The position numbers were made by a program, and so were the translations under genes. DNA of 64,000 bases from Microbacterium sp. T2.11-28 (lineage in GTDB: Bacteria; Actinomycetota; Actinomycetes; Actinomycetales; Microbacteriaceae), in the NCBI RefSeq assembly GCF_950097975.1, contig NZ_CATNHF010000001.1, positions 558,001-622,000 of the forward strand, given 5' to 3'. Below are positions 27,356 through 36,169 of the stretch, piece after piece. Each line of letters starts with the position of its first letter. The first letter of the stretch is position 1. Under the pieces are notes generated by a model that was not told the origin of the DNA, made no database searches, and worked only from the letters and a program-made list of their open reading frames with translations.

Positions 27356-28141
27356 TCAGCCGCCGAAGCGCCGGTCGCGCGTCGCGTAGTCGCGGATCGC
27401 CCGCAGGAAGTCCACCTCGCGCAGGTCGGGTCCGAGCGCCTCCACGAAGTAGAACTCCGAATGCGCCGACTGCCAGAGCAGGAAGTCGCTCAGACGCTGT
27501 TCGCCGGAGGTGCGGATGACGAGGTCGGGGTCGGCCTGCCCGCCCGTGTACAGGTGCTCGCCGATCTGCTCCGGCGTGAGGCTGGCCGCCAGCTCCTCCA
27601 GCGAGCCGCCGCGCTCCTGGTGCTTGGCGATGATGCGGCGCACCGCGTCGACGATCTCGCCGCGTCCGCCGTAGGCGACGGCGAGGTTCACGTGCAGCCC
27701 GGTGTTGCCGGCCGTCCGCTCCTCCGCCGTCCGCAGGGCGCGCGCCAGGTCGGCCGGGAGCAGGTCTGCCCGGCCGACGTGCTGCACGCGCCACTGGGGC
27801 TCGTGGGAGATCGCATCGGCGAGTTCGGCGATGATCTCGATGAGGTCGGCGAGCTCGCGCGAGTCGCGCTTGGTCAGGTTGTCGGTGGACAGCAGGTACA
27901 GCGACACGACGCGGATGCCGAGGTCGTCGCACCAGCGCAGGAACTCGCGCATCTTGGCGGCGCCGGCGCGGTGGCCGTGCGCCACGGTCGGGAATCCGGC
28001 CTGCCGCGCCCACCGCCGGTTGCCGTCGATCATCATCGCGATGTGATGCGGCACGACCTGTGCGTCGAGCTGACGCTTCAGCCGGGAGCTGTACAGCCGA
28101 TAGAGCAGCCCCCTGCCCTCCGCCGTGCCTTTCGCCGTCAC
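27356..28141 (-). CDS. uppS: Polyprenyl diphosphate synthase (cis-prenyl transferase)
   Basis: 261 residues. The catalytic signature M-I-D39-G-N-R-R-W-A-R and the later RTSGEQRLSDFLLWQSAHSEF-type block identify a cis-prenyl transferase, which elongates a prenyl diphosphate with IPP to make the lipid carrier for cell wall synthesis. Actinobacteria usually have two copies (short- and long-chain); which this is cannot be decided by eye. GTG start with TAGCGT six bases upstream. It shares a 72-base divergent promoter region with the TrhA gene. Confidence 0.93.
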   Translation of the reverse strand: MTAKGTAEGRGLLYRLYSSRLKRQLDAQVVPHHIAMMIDGNRRWARQAGFPTVAHGHRAGAAKMREFLRWCDDLGIRVVSLYLLSTDNLTKRDSRELADLIEIIAELADAISHEPQWRVQHVGRADLLPADLARALRTAEERTAGNTGLHVNLAVAYGGRGEIVDAVRRIIAKHQERGGSLEELAASLTPEQIGEHLYTGGQADPDLVIRTSGEQRLSDFLLWQSAHSEFYFVEALGPDLREVDFLRAIRDYATRDRRFGG

Positions 28142-28147
28142 GCGTCT

Positions 28148-28153
28148 ACGCTA
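28148..28153 (-). promoter_or_regulatory. -10 element of the prenyl transferase gene
   Basis: On the minus strand TAGCGT ends six bases before the GTG at 28141. Confidence 0.55.
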
Positions 28154-28201
28154 CCGCCCGACGGCGTGAGCCGTATGTGCGGCGCGGCATACCGCGCGGC
28201 G

Positions 28202-28207
28202 TAGGCT
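28202..28207 (+). promoter_or_regulatory. -10 element of the TrhA-like gene
   Basis: TAGGCT ends six bases before the GTG at 28214. Confidence 0.55.
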
Positions 28208-28213
28208 CGGAGC

Positions 28214-28945
28214 GTGACCGCCTCCCACGAGGGCGCAGAGATGCCCCAGCTTCCCCTGATCGACGCGGCCGCGGCGAGCGGTCACGTCGAGTTGAAGCCC
28301 TCCTGGCGCGGCTGGATCCACGCGGCGACCTTCCCCGTGGCGATCGCCGCGGGCGTCGTGCTCATCGTGCTTGCCGACGGCGCCGCCGCGAAGTGGGCGA
28401 GCGCCGTCTTCATGGCCACCTCGCTCCTGCTGTTCGGCAACTCGGCGCTGTACCACCGCTTCAACTGGGGCCCGCGCACGCGGGCGGTCCTCAAGCGCAT
28501 CGACCACGCGAACATCCTGCTGCTGATCGCCGGCACCTACACGCCCATCGCGGTGCTCGCGCTCACGCCCGACAAGGGGATGCTGCTGCTGATCCTGGTG
28601 TGGTCGGGCGCGCTGCTCGGCATCCTCTTCCGCGTCTTCTGGATCAACGCGCCCCGCTGGCTCTACGTGGCGCTCTACCTGCTCCTCGGGTGGGCGGCGG
28701 TCATGTACATGATCGACCTCTTCCAGGCGAACGTGGCCATGATGTTCCTCGTGATCGTCGGCGGACTCCTCTACACCGGCGGCGCGATCGTGTACGGGCT
28801 GAAGCGGCCCAATCCGTGGCCCGGGCACTTCGGCTTCCACGAGATCTTCCACGTGTGCACGGTCCTGGCCTTCCTGTGCCACTGGACCGCGTGCCTGCTG
28901 ATCGCGCTGCGACCCTTCAGCCCTTCGCTGGGCCTTCCGGGCTGA
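28214..28945 (+). CDS. trhA: Hemolysin III / TrhA family membrane protein
   Basis: 243 residues with seven predicted membrane helices. It has the PAQR-type conserved residues: S-A-L-Y-H-R-F near helix 2, RIDHANILLLIAGTYTP in helix 3, and GFHEIFHVCTVLAFLCHW in helix 7, giving the histidines thought to bind zinc. Bacterial members affect membrane lipid and energy homeostasis; true haemolysin activity is unlikely. The last 29 bases overlap the convergent small membrane gene. Confidence 0.92.
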   Translation: MTASHEGAEMPQLPLIDAAAASGHVELKPSWRGWIHAATFPVAIAAGVVLIVLADGAAAKWASAVFMATSLLLFGNSALYHRFNWGPRTRAVLKRIDHANILLLIAGTYTPIAVLALTPDKGMLLLILVWSGALLGILFRVFWINAPRWLYVALYLLLGWAAVMYMIDLFQANVAMMFLVIVGGLLYTGGAIVYGLKRPNPWPGHFGFHEIFHVCTVLAFLCHWTACLLIALRPFSPSLGLPG

Positions 28946-29192
28946 CGTCGTCGCCCTCGTCGGCGGCGCGTGCGGCGGCCTCCTCGGCGTCGAGCTGCTC
29001 GGCGATCTCCGCACGGTAGCGGCCCCGGCGGATGCGGCGGATCATGTCGATGAGCAGCAGGACGACGGCGATGGCGATCACGGCGATCGCGATGAAGCCC
29101 GCCACGCCGGGAGTGACGTCGGAGGGGTTCACGGTCGGCGACGGAGACGGGACGAAGGGGGTGTTCGTCGCGATCCACGTGAACGGCTGCAT
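28917..29192 (-). CDS. Small single-pass membrane protein
   Basis: 91 residues. A short outside N-terminus with Pro/Ser/Thr (FVPSPSPTVNPSDVTPG) is followed by one long membrane helix (FIAIAVIAIAVVLLLIDMI). The cytoplasmic tail is basic (RRIRRGRYR) then acidic and Ala-rich. I recognise no named family. The ATG is preceded by GAGGAC. Its last 29 bases overlap the convergent trhA gene tail to tail. Confidence 0.72.
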   Translation of the reverse strand: MQPFTWIATNTPFVPSPSPTVNPSDVTPGVAGFIAIAVIAIAVVLLLIDMIRRIRRGRYRAEIAEQLDAEEAAARAADEGDDVSPEGPAKG

Positions 29193-29219
29193 GTGTCCTC
29201 GATCCGCGCGCAGAGCGCA

Positions 29220-29225
29220 TAGCCT
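29220..29225 (+). promoter_or_regulatory. Possible -10 element of the DUF4307 gene
   Basis: TAGCCT lies 33 bases before the ATG at 29259, implying a short leader. Confidence 0.35.
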
Positions 29226-29258
29226 GGAAGTCCAGCCTAGAACGCCACGGAAGCCCAG

Positions 29259-29660
29259 ATGACCTCCCCTGCCACGCCCGCCCTCCTCGAGGACCGCTAC
29301 GGTCGCACCCCCACGCGCACCCGGCGCGTGTGGTGGATCGTGGCGGGCGTCCTGGCGGCCGCGCTCATCGGCTATCTCGCCTGGTCGACCGTGGCGCGGA
29401 CCATGGATGCCGTGGACGTCGACACGACGGGGTTCCACTCCGTCGACGCGCACGGCATCACGATCGACTTCCAGGTCACCCTGCGTCCCGGCGAGCCGGT
29501 CGCCTGCGCGCTCGAGGCGCAGGACACCGAGCACGGCGTGGTCGGCTGGCGCGTGGTCGAGTACGCCGCCGACGACGCGCACACGCGCCGCTTCAGCGAG
29601 ACGATCCCCACGGTGGCGCCGGCGACGACGGGTTTGGTGACCTCCTGCTGGATCCCGTAG
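29259..29660 (+). CDS. DUF4307 family membrane-anchored protein
   Basis: 133 residues. The start LLEDRYGRTPTRTRR is the DUF4307 hallmark. One membrane helix (VWWIVAGVLAAALIGYLAW) and a small extracytoplasmic beta domain follow, with two cysteines (PVACALEAQ and VTSCWIP) that may form a disulfide. Almost always found next to greA in actinobacteria, as here. Function unknown. Confidence 0.88.
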   Translation: MTSPATPALLEDRYGRTPTRTRRVWWIVAGVLAAALIGYLAWSTVARTMDAVDVDTTGFHSVDAHGITIDFQVTLRPGEPVACALEAQDTEHGVVGWRVVEYAADDAHTRRFSETIPTVAPATTGLVTSCWIP

Positions 29661-29679
29661 TCTGATCCGACACACTCTG

Positions 29680-29711
29680 CGCCCCGGCACGTACGCCGGG
29701 GCGTTCGGTTT
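29680..29711 (+). terminator. Rho-independent terminator between DUF4307 gene and greA
   Basis: CGCCCCGGC-acgtac-GCCGGGGCG is a perfect 9-bp stem with a 6-base loop, followed by TTCGGTTT. It lies 28 bases before the greA start, so it may also attenuate read-through into greA. Confidence 0.75.
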
Positions 29712-29738
29712 ACGACCCGCTGACCCCAAGGAGACGAC

Positions 29739-30230
29739 GTGTCCAGCGACAGCACCGTGACCTTTCTCACGCAGGACGCCTACGACCGGCTCGCCGCCGA
29801 GCTCGAGCACCTCTCGACGACGGGTCGCGAAGAGATCGCCAAGCGCATCGAAGCCGCCCGCGAAGAGGGCGACCTCAAGGAGAACGGCGGCTACCACGCG
29901 GCCAAGGACGAGCAGGGCAAGCAGGAGGCCCGCATCCGGACGCTCCAGCAGCTGCTGAAGGACGCCAAGGTCGGCGAGGCGCCCGAGTCGGACGGCACCG
30001 TGCAGCCGGGCACCGTCGTGACGGCGCTCGTGGCCGGTGGCGAAGAGGTGTTCCTCCTGGGCAACCGCGAGATCGCGGCGAACTCCGAGCTCGACGTCTA
30101 CAGCGAGGCCTCTCCGCTGGGTGCGGCCATCCTGGGGCTGCGCGAGGGTGCGAAGACCTCCTACACCGCGCCGAACGGGCGTGAGATCTCGGTCGAGATC
30201 GTCAAGGTCGAGACCTACGCCGGCCAGTAG
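29739..30230 (+). CDS. greA: Transcription elongation factor GreA
   Basis: 163 residues. An N-terminal antiparallel coiled coil (residues about 1-80) with LTQDAYDRLAAELEHL and ENGGYHAAKDEQG puts the acidic tip residues into the polymerase channel to trigger cleavage of backtracked RNA. The C-terminal FKBP-like domain has EASPLGAAILGLREGAKTSY. GTG start after AAGGAG. Convergent with ilvA, 17 bases apart. Confidence 0.96.
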   Translation: MSSDSTVTFLTQDAYDRLAAELEHLSTTGREEIAKRIEAAREEGDLKENGGYHAAKDEQGKQEARIRTLQQLLKDAKVGEAPESDGTVQPGTVVTALVAGGEEVFLLGNREIAANSELDVYSEASPLGAAILGLREGAKTSYTAPNGREISVEIVKVETYAGQ

Positions 30231-30247
30231 GAGCGTTCGCCGGCGCC

Positions 30248-31492
30248 TCAGTCGGGCATGACGAGGGGCTCGAAGCCCGCGCCCTGCAGGATCTCGATCA
30301 CGTGGGCCCGATGGTCCTCGCCGCGCGTCTCGACGCTCAGCTGAAGGATGACCTCGCTGATCTGGAGCCCCTGGCCGTGCCGGGTGTGGAGCACCTCGAT
30401 CACGTTGGCCCCCGCGATCGAGAGCAGCTCCGAGACGCGGGCGAGCTGGCCCGGGCGGTCGGGAAGCGGGATCTGGAGGGTCATGTAGCGCCCGGACGCG
30501 GCCAGTCCGTGGGCCACGACGCGCTGCAGGAGCAGCGGGTCGATGTTGCCCCCCGACAGGACGGCCACGGTCGGGCCGTGCGCGGCCACCTTGCCCGCGA
30601 GGATCGCCGCGACGCCCACCGCTCCGGCGGGCTCGACGACCTGCTTCGCCCGCTCGAGGAGCACCAGCAGCGCCCGCGCGATGTCGTCGTCGGTGACCGT
30701 GACCACTTCGTCGACGAGGTCGCGGATGATCTCGAAGGGCACCGCGCCCGGCCGTGCGACGGCGATCCCGTCGGCGATCGTCGGTGTCGTGGCCACCGTC
30801 AGCGGCTCCCCCGCGGCCAGCGACGACGGATAGGCCGCGGAGTTGGCCGCCTGCACGCCGATCACGCGCACGGTGCGCCCGTCGGCCGCCGCGCGGGCCT
30901 TGACGGCCGCGGCGACGCCGGCGATCAGCCCGCCGCCGCCGATCCCCAGCACGATCGTCTCGACGTCGGGCACGTCGTCGTAGATCTCGAGGCCGACCGT
31001 CCCCTGGCCGATGATCACGTCGCGGTGGTCGAAGGGGTGGATGAGGACGGCTCCGGTGCGCTCGGCGAACTCCGCCGCGAGCCGCAGCGGCGTCTCCACC
31101 GTGTCGCCCTCCAGGACGACATCGGCGCCGTAGCCGCGGGTGGCGAGGAGCTTGGGCACGGGGACTCCGAGCGGCATGAAGATCGTGGCGGGGATGCCGA
31201 GCTTCTGGGCCGCCCGGGCCACGCCTTGCGCGTGGTTGCCCGCCGAGGCGGCGACGACGCCACGGGAGCGCTCCTCGTCGGTCAGTCGTGACATCCGGTA
31301 GGCGGCGCCGCGGATCTTGAACGAGCCGGTGCGCTGCAGGTTCTCCATCTTCAGGTGGACCGGGGTGCCGAGCACCTCGCTGAGATGCTCCGACACGTCC
31401 ATCGGGGTGCGCACGGCGACGCCGGTGAGGAACGCGGCGGCGTCCTCGAACTCGGCGAGGGTCGGATGGGTGGTGTGGGCGACGTCGGTCAC
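30248..31492 (-). CDS. ilvA: Threonine ammonia-lyase with ACT domain
   Basis: 414 residues. The PLP lysine is K59 in TGSFKIRGA, and the phosphate loop is GIGGGGLIAG. It deaminates threonine to 2-oxobutanoate, the first step towards isoleucine. A single ACT-like domain at about residues 338-412 (MTLQIPLPDRPGQLARVSEL onward) is shorter than the double ACT region of E. coli IlvA and resembles TdcB-type enzymes with one ACT. Biosynthetic or catabolic role is therefore open. The GTG overlaps the transporter stop as GTGA. Confidence 0.93.
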   Translation of the reverse strand: MTDVAHTTHPTLAEFEDAAAFLTGVAVRTPMDVSEHLSEVLGTPVHLKMENLQRTGSFKIRGAAYRMSRLTDEERSRGVVAASAGNHAQGVARAAQKLGIPATIFMPLGVPVPKLLATRGYGADVVLEGDTVETPLRLAAEFAERTGAVLIHPFDHRDVIIGQGTVGLEIYDDVPDVETIVLGIGGGGLIAGVAAAVKARAAADGRTVRVIGVQAANSAAYPSSLAAGEPLTVATTPTIADGIAVARPGAVPFEIIRDLVDEVVTVTDDDIARALLVLLERAKQVVEPAGAVGVAAILAGKVAAHGPTVAVLSGGNIDPLLLQRVVAHGLAASGRYMTLQIPLPDRPGQLARVSELLSIAGANVIEVLHTRHGQGLQISEVILQLSVETRGEDHRAHVIEILQGAGFEPLVMPD

Positions 31493-32670
31493 GCGGGCCT
31501 CTTCCTCGTGCGCGGCACGGTGCTCCAGATGAGATCGCCGGGGTCGGGTCTGCCGCCGGTCTCCCATTGCCTTCTCGACAGGTACAGCGCCGCCACGTTC
31601 ACAAAGGCCGCGAGCGGCACCGCGAACAGCGCGCCCGGGATGCCGGCGATCATCGCACCGCCGGCCACCACGAGCACGACGGCCAAGGGGTGGACCTTCA
31701 CGGCGGCGCCCATCATCAGCGGCTGGAGGACGTGGCCCTCCAGCTGCTGGACGCCGAGGACGACGAGCAGCATCCACAGCGCGATCCACGGGCCGTTGTA
31801 GACCAGCGCGAGGAACACCGCGAGCGCGCCGGTCACGACGGCGCCGACGAACGGGATGAACGAGCCGAGGAAGACGAGCACCGCGACCGGGATCGCCAGC
31901 GGGACGCCGAGGAGGAAGGCGCCGAGACCGATCCCGATCGCATCGATCGTCGCGACGAACATCTGGGTCCGGGCGTAGGTCACGACGGTCACCCAGCCGG
32001 TGCGGCCGGCTCCGTCGACCGCCTCGCGAGCGCGCGACGGGAAGAGGCGCACCACCCACCGCCAGATGCCGCCGCCGTCGGCGAGCGTGCACAGCAGGAT
32101 GAACAGCGTCAGCAGCGCCCCCGTGGCGACGTGGCCGACCGTCGAGCCGATGACGAGGGCACCCGACCACAGCAGCTCGGCCTGCTGCTGCAGGAACGTC
32201 CACGCCTGCGCCAGGAGGTCGTCGATCTGGGTGGCGGTGAGATGCAGCGGTCCGTCGATGAGGTACTGGCGCAGCTGGGCGACCGACTCGACCGTCCGCG
32301 CCCGCACCGACGGCCACTCGCGCGTGATCTGCCAGATGGCCAGGTACAGCAGCCCCGTGATGATCGCGAGCGTGCCCAGCACGCTGACGACGAGCGCGAG
32401 CCAGCGCGGCACGCGGTGACGGAGCATGAAGGTGAAGGCGGGCCACACGAGAGCGGTGAGCAGCAGCGCGATCAGCAGCGGGATGACCAGGAGCTTCAGC
32501 TGGATGACGATCCAGATGAAGACCGCGATGGCGCCGGCGATGACCAGGAACCGCCACGAGTACGCCGTCGCGAGACGCAGTCCGCGCGGGATCGACTCCC
32601 CGATCTCGGTCGAGACCGTCCGGGATCGGATCGTGTCGAGGAAGGATCCGCGAGGCTTCGGATCGGTCAT
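31489..32670 (-). CDS. AI-2E family transporter
   Basis: 393 residues with about eight membrane helices and the family features: paired N-terminal helices, a long amphipathic region near residues 120-170, and the FLGSFIPFVGAVVTGALAV segment followed by GVQQLEGHVLQPLMMG. Family members were named for autoinducer-2 export, but many act as Na+/H+ antiporters or have no known substrate. Coupled to ilvA downstream; a link to amino acid export is only a guess. Confidence 0.92.
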   Translation of the reverse strand: MTDPKPRGSFLDTIRSRTVSTEIGESIPRGLRLATAYSWRFLVIAGAIAVFIWIVIQLKLLVIPLLIALLLTALVWPAFTFMLRHRVPRWLALVVSVLGTLAIITGLLYLAIWQITREWPSVRARTVESVAQLRQYLIDGPLHLTATQIDDLLAQAWTFLQQQAELLWSGALVIGSTVGHVATGALLTLFILLCTLADGGGIWRWVVRLFPSRAREAVDGAGRTGWVTVVTYARTQMFVATIDAIGIGLGAFLLGVPLAIPVAVLVFLGSFIPFVGAVVTGALAVFLALVYNGPWIALWMLLVVLGVQQLEGHVLQPLMMGAAVKVHPLAVVLVVAGGAMIAGIPGALFAVPLAAFVNVAALYLSRRQWETGGRPDPGDLIWSTVPRTRKRPA

Positions 32671-32676
32671 CCCGTC

Positions 32677-32682
32677 AGTCTA
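32677..32682 (-). promoter_or_regulatory. -10 element of the AI-2E transporter / ilvA operon
   Basis: On the minus strand TAGACT ends six bases before the ATG at 32670. Confidence 0.55.
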
Positions 32683-32742
32683 CGACCCGCCATATGTCGC
32701 TGAGGGCACGCGGAGGCACCCGAGGCGGAACGGATCGGACGG

Positions 32743-33309
32743 TCAGAACTGGATGCGCGGCGGCTCGGCGATCGCGGCGCCGTCGACCACCTCGAAGAAC
32801 TCGCGCTCCGAGAAGCCGAGGTTCCGGGCGAAGAGGTTGTTGGGGAACACCTTGATCTTCGTGTTCAGCTCGCGGACCCCGCCGTTGTAGAAGCGCCGCG
32901 AGGCCTGGATCTTGTCCTCGGTGTCGACGACCGCCTGCTGCAGCTGGAGGAAGTTCTGGCTCGCCTGCAGCTGCGGGTAGGCCTCGGCGACGGCGAACAG
33001 CGACTTCAGCGCCTGCTGCATGTGCCCCTCCGCCACGCCGGCATCGACGGGGGTGCTCGCCGTCAGGGTCTCCGCTCGCGCCCGCGTGACGTTCTCGAAG
33101 ACCGCCTTCTCGTGCGCGGCGTAGCCCTTGACCGCCTCGATGAGGTTCGGCAGGAGGTCGGCGCGCCGCTTCAGCTGCACCGTGATGTCGCTCCACGCCT
33201 CGTCGACCCGCACGTTGAGGGCGACCAGGGAGTTGTACGTCGCCCACAGGTAGATCCCGACGATGACGGCGAGACCGACGACGATCAGAACGGGGATCAG
33301 GATTTCCAT
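32743..33309 (-). CDS. LemA family protein
   Basis: 188 residues. One N-terminal membrane helix (LIPVLIVVGLAVIVGIYLW) is followed by the family helical bundle, with YNSLVALNVRVDEAWSDITVQLKRRADLLPNL split around residues 27-58 and the C-terminal NLFARNLGFSEREFFE. The orientation puts a very short N-terminus outside. Function poorly known; LemA proteins help membrane quality control in some bacteria. It stands alone here, with a possible TAGGAT -10 about 30 bases upstream. Confidence 0.92.
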   Translation of the reverse strand: MEILIPVLIVVGLAVIVGIYLWATYNSLVALNVRVDEAWSDITVQLKRRADLLPNLIEAVKGYAAHEKAVFENVTRARAETLTASTPVDAGVAEGHMQQALKSLFAVAEAYPQLQASQNFLQLQQAVVDTEDKIQASRRFYNGGVRELNTKIKVFPNNLFARNLGFSEREFFEVVDGAAIAEPPRIQF

Positions 33310-33387
33310 ATGGCTCCCATCAGGTGTGTGCTCATCCTATCCGGGCCCGCTCCTCCCGCGGACGCGGCCCCCGGGCTCTCCCAGCCG

Positions 33388-34701
33388 TTACCCACCGAGC
33401 ACGCGGTCGAGGTACGCGTTGGCGAAGCGGCGCTGCGGGTCGAGGCGATCGCGGAGCGCGACGAAGTCGTCGAACCGCGGATACGACGCGCGGAGGCTCT
33501 GCGCGTCCTGCGTGTGCATCTTCCCCCAGTGCGGACGACCGCCGTGGGTGCGCATGACCCCTTCGACGGCCGCGAAGTACGCGGTCGGGTCGGCGCGCCA
33601 GTACCGGTGCACGGCGAGGTACCCGCTCGCGCGGCCGTGCGCCGTCGAGAGCCAGAGGTCGTCGGCCGCGGCGACGCGCACCTCGACGGGGAACTCGATC
33701 CGCCAGTCGTTCTCGTCGATCACCCGCTGCAGGTCGCGGAAAGCGTCTGCCAGGCGCTCCACCGGCACCGCGTACTCCATCTCGCGGAACCGCACACCGC
33801 GGGCGGTCGCGAAGACGCGGTGCGAGGCGTCCGAGAACGACCTGTCCCCCCAGACCCTGGCCGACAGCCGGTTGATCGACGGGATGGATGCGGGCACTCC
33901 CCTGCCGACCGAGCAGACCGCCTGGTGCAGGGCGTTGCCGACGAGCAGGTCGTCGACCCACCTCGTCAACGGCCGCAGCGGCGCGGTCGGGACGTCGACG
34001 GGCAGGCGCGTGTTGGTCTTGGTGAGCGCGACGTCGGTGTGCGGGAACCAGTAGAACTCGAAGTGGTCAGCCTCGGCCGTGCGCGCATCGAGGCCGGCGA
34101 GCACCTCTTCCAGCGGCTCGGGGCGCTCCACCGCCTGCAGCACGAAGGCGGGCACGCACTGCAGCGTCACGTCGACGAGGATGCCGAGGGCGCCGAGCCC
34201 GAGCGCCACCGCGGGAAGCAGGTCGGCGTTCTCGTCCTCGTCGACGGTGAGGAGGTCGCCGTCTGCCGTGACAAGCGTGGCGGCGACCACCTGCGTCGCG
34301 ATGCCGCCGAATCGCGCACCCGTCCCGTGCGTCCCGGTGGAGATGGCCCCCGCGATCGACTGCCGGTCGATGTCGCCGAGGTTCTCCATCGCGAGGCCGT
34401 ACGGCGCCAGGAGGGCGGGGATCTGATGCAGGCGGGTGCCGGCCAGCAGGCGCACCCGCGCCCGCTCCCGATCGACGGAGACGAGACCGCGTAGATCGGA
34501 GAGCTCCAGCAGCACGCCGGGGGCCACAGCGATCCCGGTGAAGCTGTGACCCGCCCCGACCGCCTTGACCCCGAGGCCCCGGGCCGCGGCGGCGGCCACC
34601 GAACGGCGCACCGCGGCCACCGTCGGCGGATACTCCACCCGCTGGGGGCGCACGCGCTCGGTGCGCGACCAGTTCTGCCAGACGCCGCCGGGTCGTGTCA
34701 C
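33388..34701 (-). CDS. FAD-linked D-arabinono-1,4-lactone oxidase family protein
   Basis: 437 residues. The N-terminal FAD-binding PCMH domain shows AVGAGHSFTGIA, the pyrophosphate loop and DIDRQSIAGAISTGTHGTG. The C-terminal ALO domain has DWRIEFPVEVR and the closing HWGKMH...YPRFDDFVALRDRLDP. Enzymes of this family oxidise aldonolactones or sugar alcohols; related Streptomyces enzymes oxidise alditols. Substrate not predictable. The GTG overlaps the upstream gene stop as GTGA. Confidence 0.9.
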   Translation of the reverse strand: MTRPGGVWQNWSRTERVRPQRVEYPPTVAAVRRSVAAAAARGLGVKAVGAGHSFTGIAVAPGVLLELSDLRGLVSVDRERARVRLLAGTRLHQIPALLAPYGLAMENLGDIDRQSIAGAISTGTHGTGARFGGIATQVVAATLVTADGDLLTVDEDENADLLPAVALGLGALGILVDVTLQCVPAFVLQAVERPEPLEEVLAGLDARTAEADHFEFYWFPHTDVALTKTNTRLPVDVPTAPLRPLTRWVDDLLVGNALHQAVCSVGRGVPASIPSINRLSARVWGDRSFSDASHRVFATARGVRFREMEYAVPVERLADAFRDLQRVIDENDWRIEFPVEVRVAAADDLWLSTAHGRASGYLAVHRYWRADPTAYFAAVEGVMRTHGGRPHWGKMHTQDAQSLRASYPRFDDFVALRDRLDPQRRFANAYLDRVLGG

Positions 34702-35930
34702 AGGAAGCTCTTCCCCTCGCCTCGGTAGGTGACCGCCTCGCCGACCAGGTCGGCGCCGCGGGTCAGGTGGTAGCGGTCCACGCGCTCGGCGAGCTCGCCG
34801 CTCTTGGCGTGGCGGAACCACACCCGGTCGCCCACCCGCAGCGAGCGGGCCGCCTCGCCCTGGAGCGGGGTCTGCACCTCGCCGGCGCCCTCCCGTCCGA
34901 GCGTGTGCAGCCCTGCGGGCCACACCGGCAGAGGCTGTCGGGATGCGACGGGTGGGCCGGACGCGATCCAGCCTCCGCCCAGGACCGTGGCGATGTCGGC
35001 CGTGGGCTTGCGGACGACCTCGAGGGCGAAGGCCGCGGCGGGGGCCGGGGTGAAGGCGCGGTAGCCGTCGAAGAGGTGACCGGCCAGCAGCCCGCTGCCG
35101 GCGGTGGTCTCGGTGACGGCCTGATCGGCGGCGGTGATCTCGAGCGATCCGGTGCCGCCGCCGTTGACGAACTCGAGCGGCGCGATCTGCCGGAGGGCGG
35201 CGACGATCGCGCCCCGGCGGTCGACGAGCTCCTGGCGGCTGCGCCCCTGCATCCAGCGGATCACGGCATCGCCGGAGCCCGTCGCATCGGGCTGGCCGGC
35301 GATCTGCGCCTCGTACATCATGAGGCCGACCAGCCGGAAGCCCGGACGCGCGGCGATCCCGCGTGCCAGGCGCGCGACCTCGGCGGCGTCGTGGACGGGA
35401 GAGCGCCGTACGCCGATGTGACCGAGCACGGGCGCTCGCCACGAGGCGTCGGCGTCGATGGCCACCCGCAGCACCGGTCGCGTCGCGGGCGGCGCCGCCG
35501 CGTCCACGGCGTCGAGCTGGGCGAGATCGTCGACCATCAGCGTGATCCGCGCGGCCGCCGCCTCATCGGCGGCGAGCTGGGCCAGCGCCGCTCGGTCGAC
35601 GGAGGGATAGCCGAGGACGACGTCGTCGTGGGTCTCGGCGAGCCACAGCGCCTCGGGCAGCGTGAAGGCGAGGATGCCGCGGTACCCCGCGAGCGCCAGG
35701 GTGGCATCGAGCACCTCCCGGACGCGGATGGACTTGCTCGCCACCCGGATCGGCACACCACTGGAGCGCACCACGAGGTCCAGCGCGTTGTAGCGGAGGG
35801 CGTCGAGGTCGATGCTGGCCACCGGTCCCGACAGCGACGACACCGCCTCGGTGCGCGCCCGCCAGTAGGCGGCGGCGTCTGTCCAGGGCTCGGCCGCCAC
35901 GGGGGTCGGGCTCAGCAGATCGAGGCTCAT
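34698..35930 (-). CDS. Alanine racemase-fold amino acid deaminase/aldolase
   Basis: 410 residues. The N-terminal alanine racemase-type barrel carries the PLP lysine K66 in RVASKSIRV. VNGGGTGSLEI looks like the phosphate-binding turn. The C-terminal DSD1-like domain (LGREGAGEVQTPLQG, VGDRVWFRHAKSGELAERV) holds the metal site used by D-threonine aldolases and D-serine dehydratases. Likely acts on a D-amino acid. AAGGAG precedes the ATG. Coupled to the lactone-oxidase gene, a pairing whose logic is unclear. Confidence 0.85.
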   Translation of the reverse strand: MSLDLLSPTPVAAEPWTDAAAYWRARTEAVSSLSGPVASIDLDALRYNALDLVVRSSGVPIRVASKSIRVREVLDATLALAGYRGILAFTLPEALWLAETHDDVVLGYPSVDRAALAQLAADEAAAARITLMVDDLAQLDAVDAAAPPATRPVLRVAIDADASWRAPVLGHIGVRRSPVHDAAEVARLARGIAARPGFRLVGLMMYEAQIAGQPDATGSGDAVIRWMQGRSRQELVDRRGAIVAALRQIAPLEFVNGGGTGSLEITAADQAVTETTAGSGLLAGHLFDGYRAFTPAPAAAFALEVVRKPTADIATVLGGGWIASGPPVASRQPLPVWPAGLHTLGREGAGEVQTPLQGEAARSLRVGDRVWFRHAKSGELAERVDRYHLTRGADLVGEAVTYRGEGKSFL

Positions 35931-36061
35931 GAGGCTCCTTCGCAGCGCAGATCCCCAGCCTAGGGCGAGAGCGAAGGCGAGACCGAGTGTTCCGCCCGAT
36001 GAGACTCCGGTCCGGCGGAGGGCGATCCTGTGCGCGCTGACGGTGGGCGCCGGCGTCCTCG

Positions 36062-36134
36062 TACCCCCGCTGGGACTCGAACCCAGACTGAAGCGATTTT
36101 AAGTCGCCTGCCTCTGCCATTGGGCTACGGGGGC
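36062..36134 (-). tRNA. tRNA-Leu (anticodon UAA)
   Basis: 73 bases folding as a complete cloverleaf. Acceptor GCCCCCG/CGGGGGT, D-arm with GG in the loop, anticodon arm GGCGA-CTTAAAA-TCGCT, 5-base variable region TCAGT, T-arm CTGGG-TTCGAAT-CCCAG, discriminator A. Anticodon positions 34-36 are TAA, so it should read UUA leucine codons. The variable region is short (class I shape) rather than the long arm usual for bacterial leucine tRNAs. The 3' CCA is not encoded. It follows the NDH-2 gene by 35 bases on the same strand. Confidence 0.88.
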
Positions 36135-36169
36135 GTGGGCCATCGGCCCCGCCCCACGATAGCCGGGAC

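Noticed and set aside
28214..28945. Haemolysin as a virulence factor
   Set aside because: The family name is historical; the protein is a PAQR/TrhA-type membrane protein common in free-living bacteria.
31489..32670. Quorum-sensing AI-2 exporter
   Set aside because: No luxS or lsr-type genes in the window; the family name does not fix the substrate.
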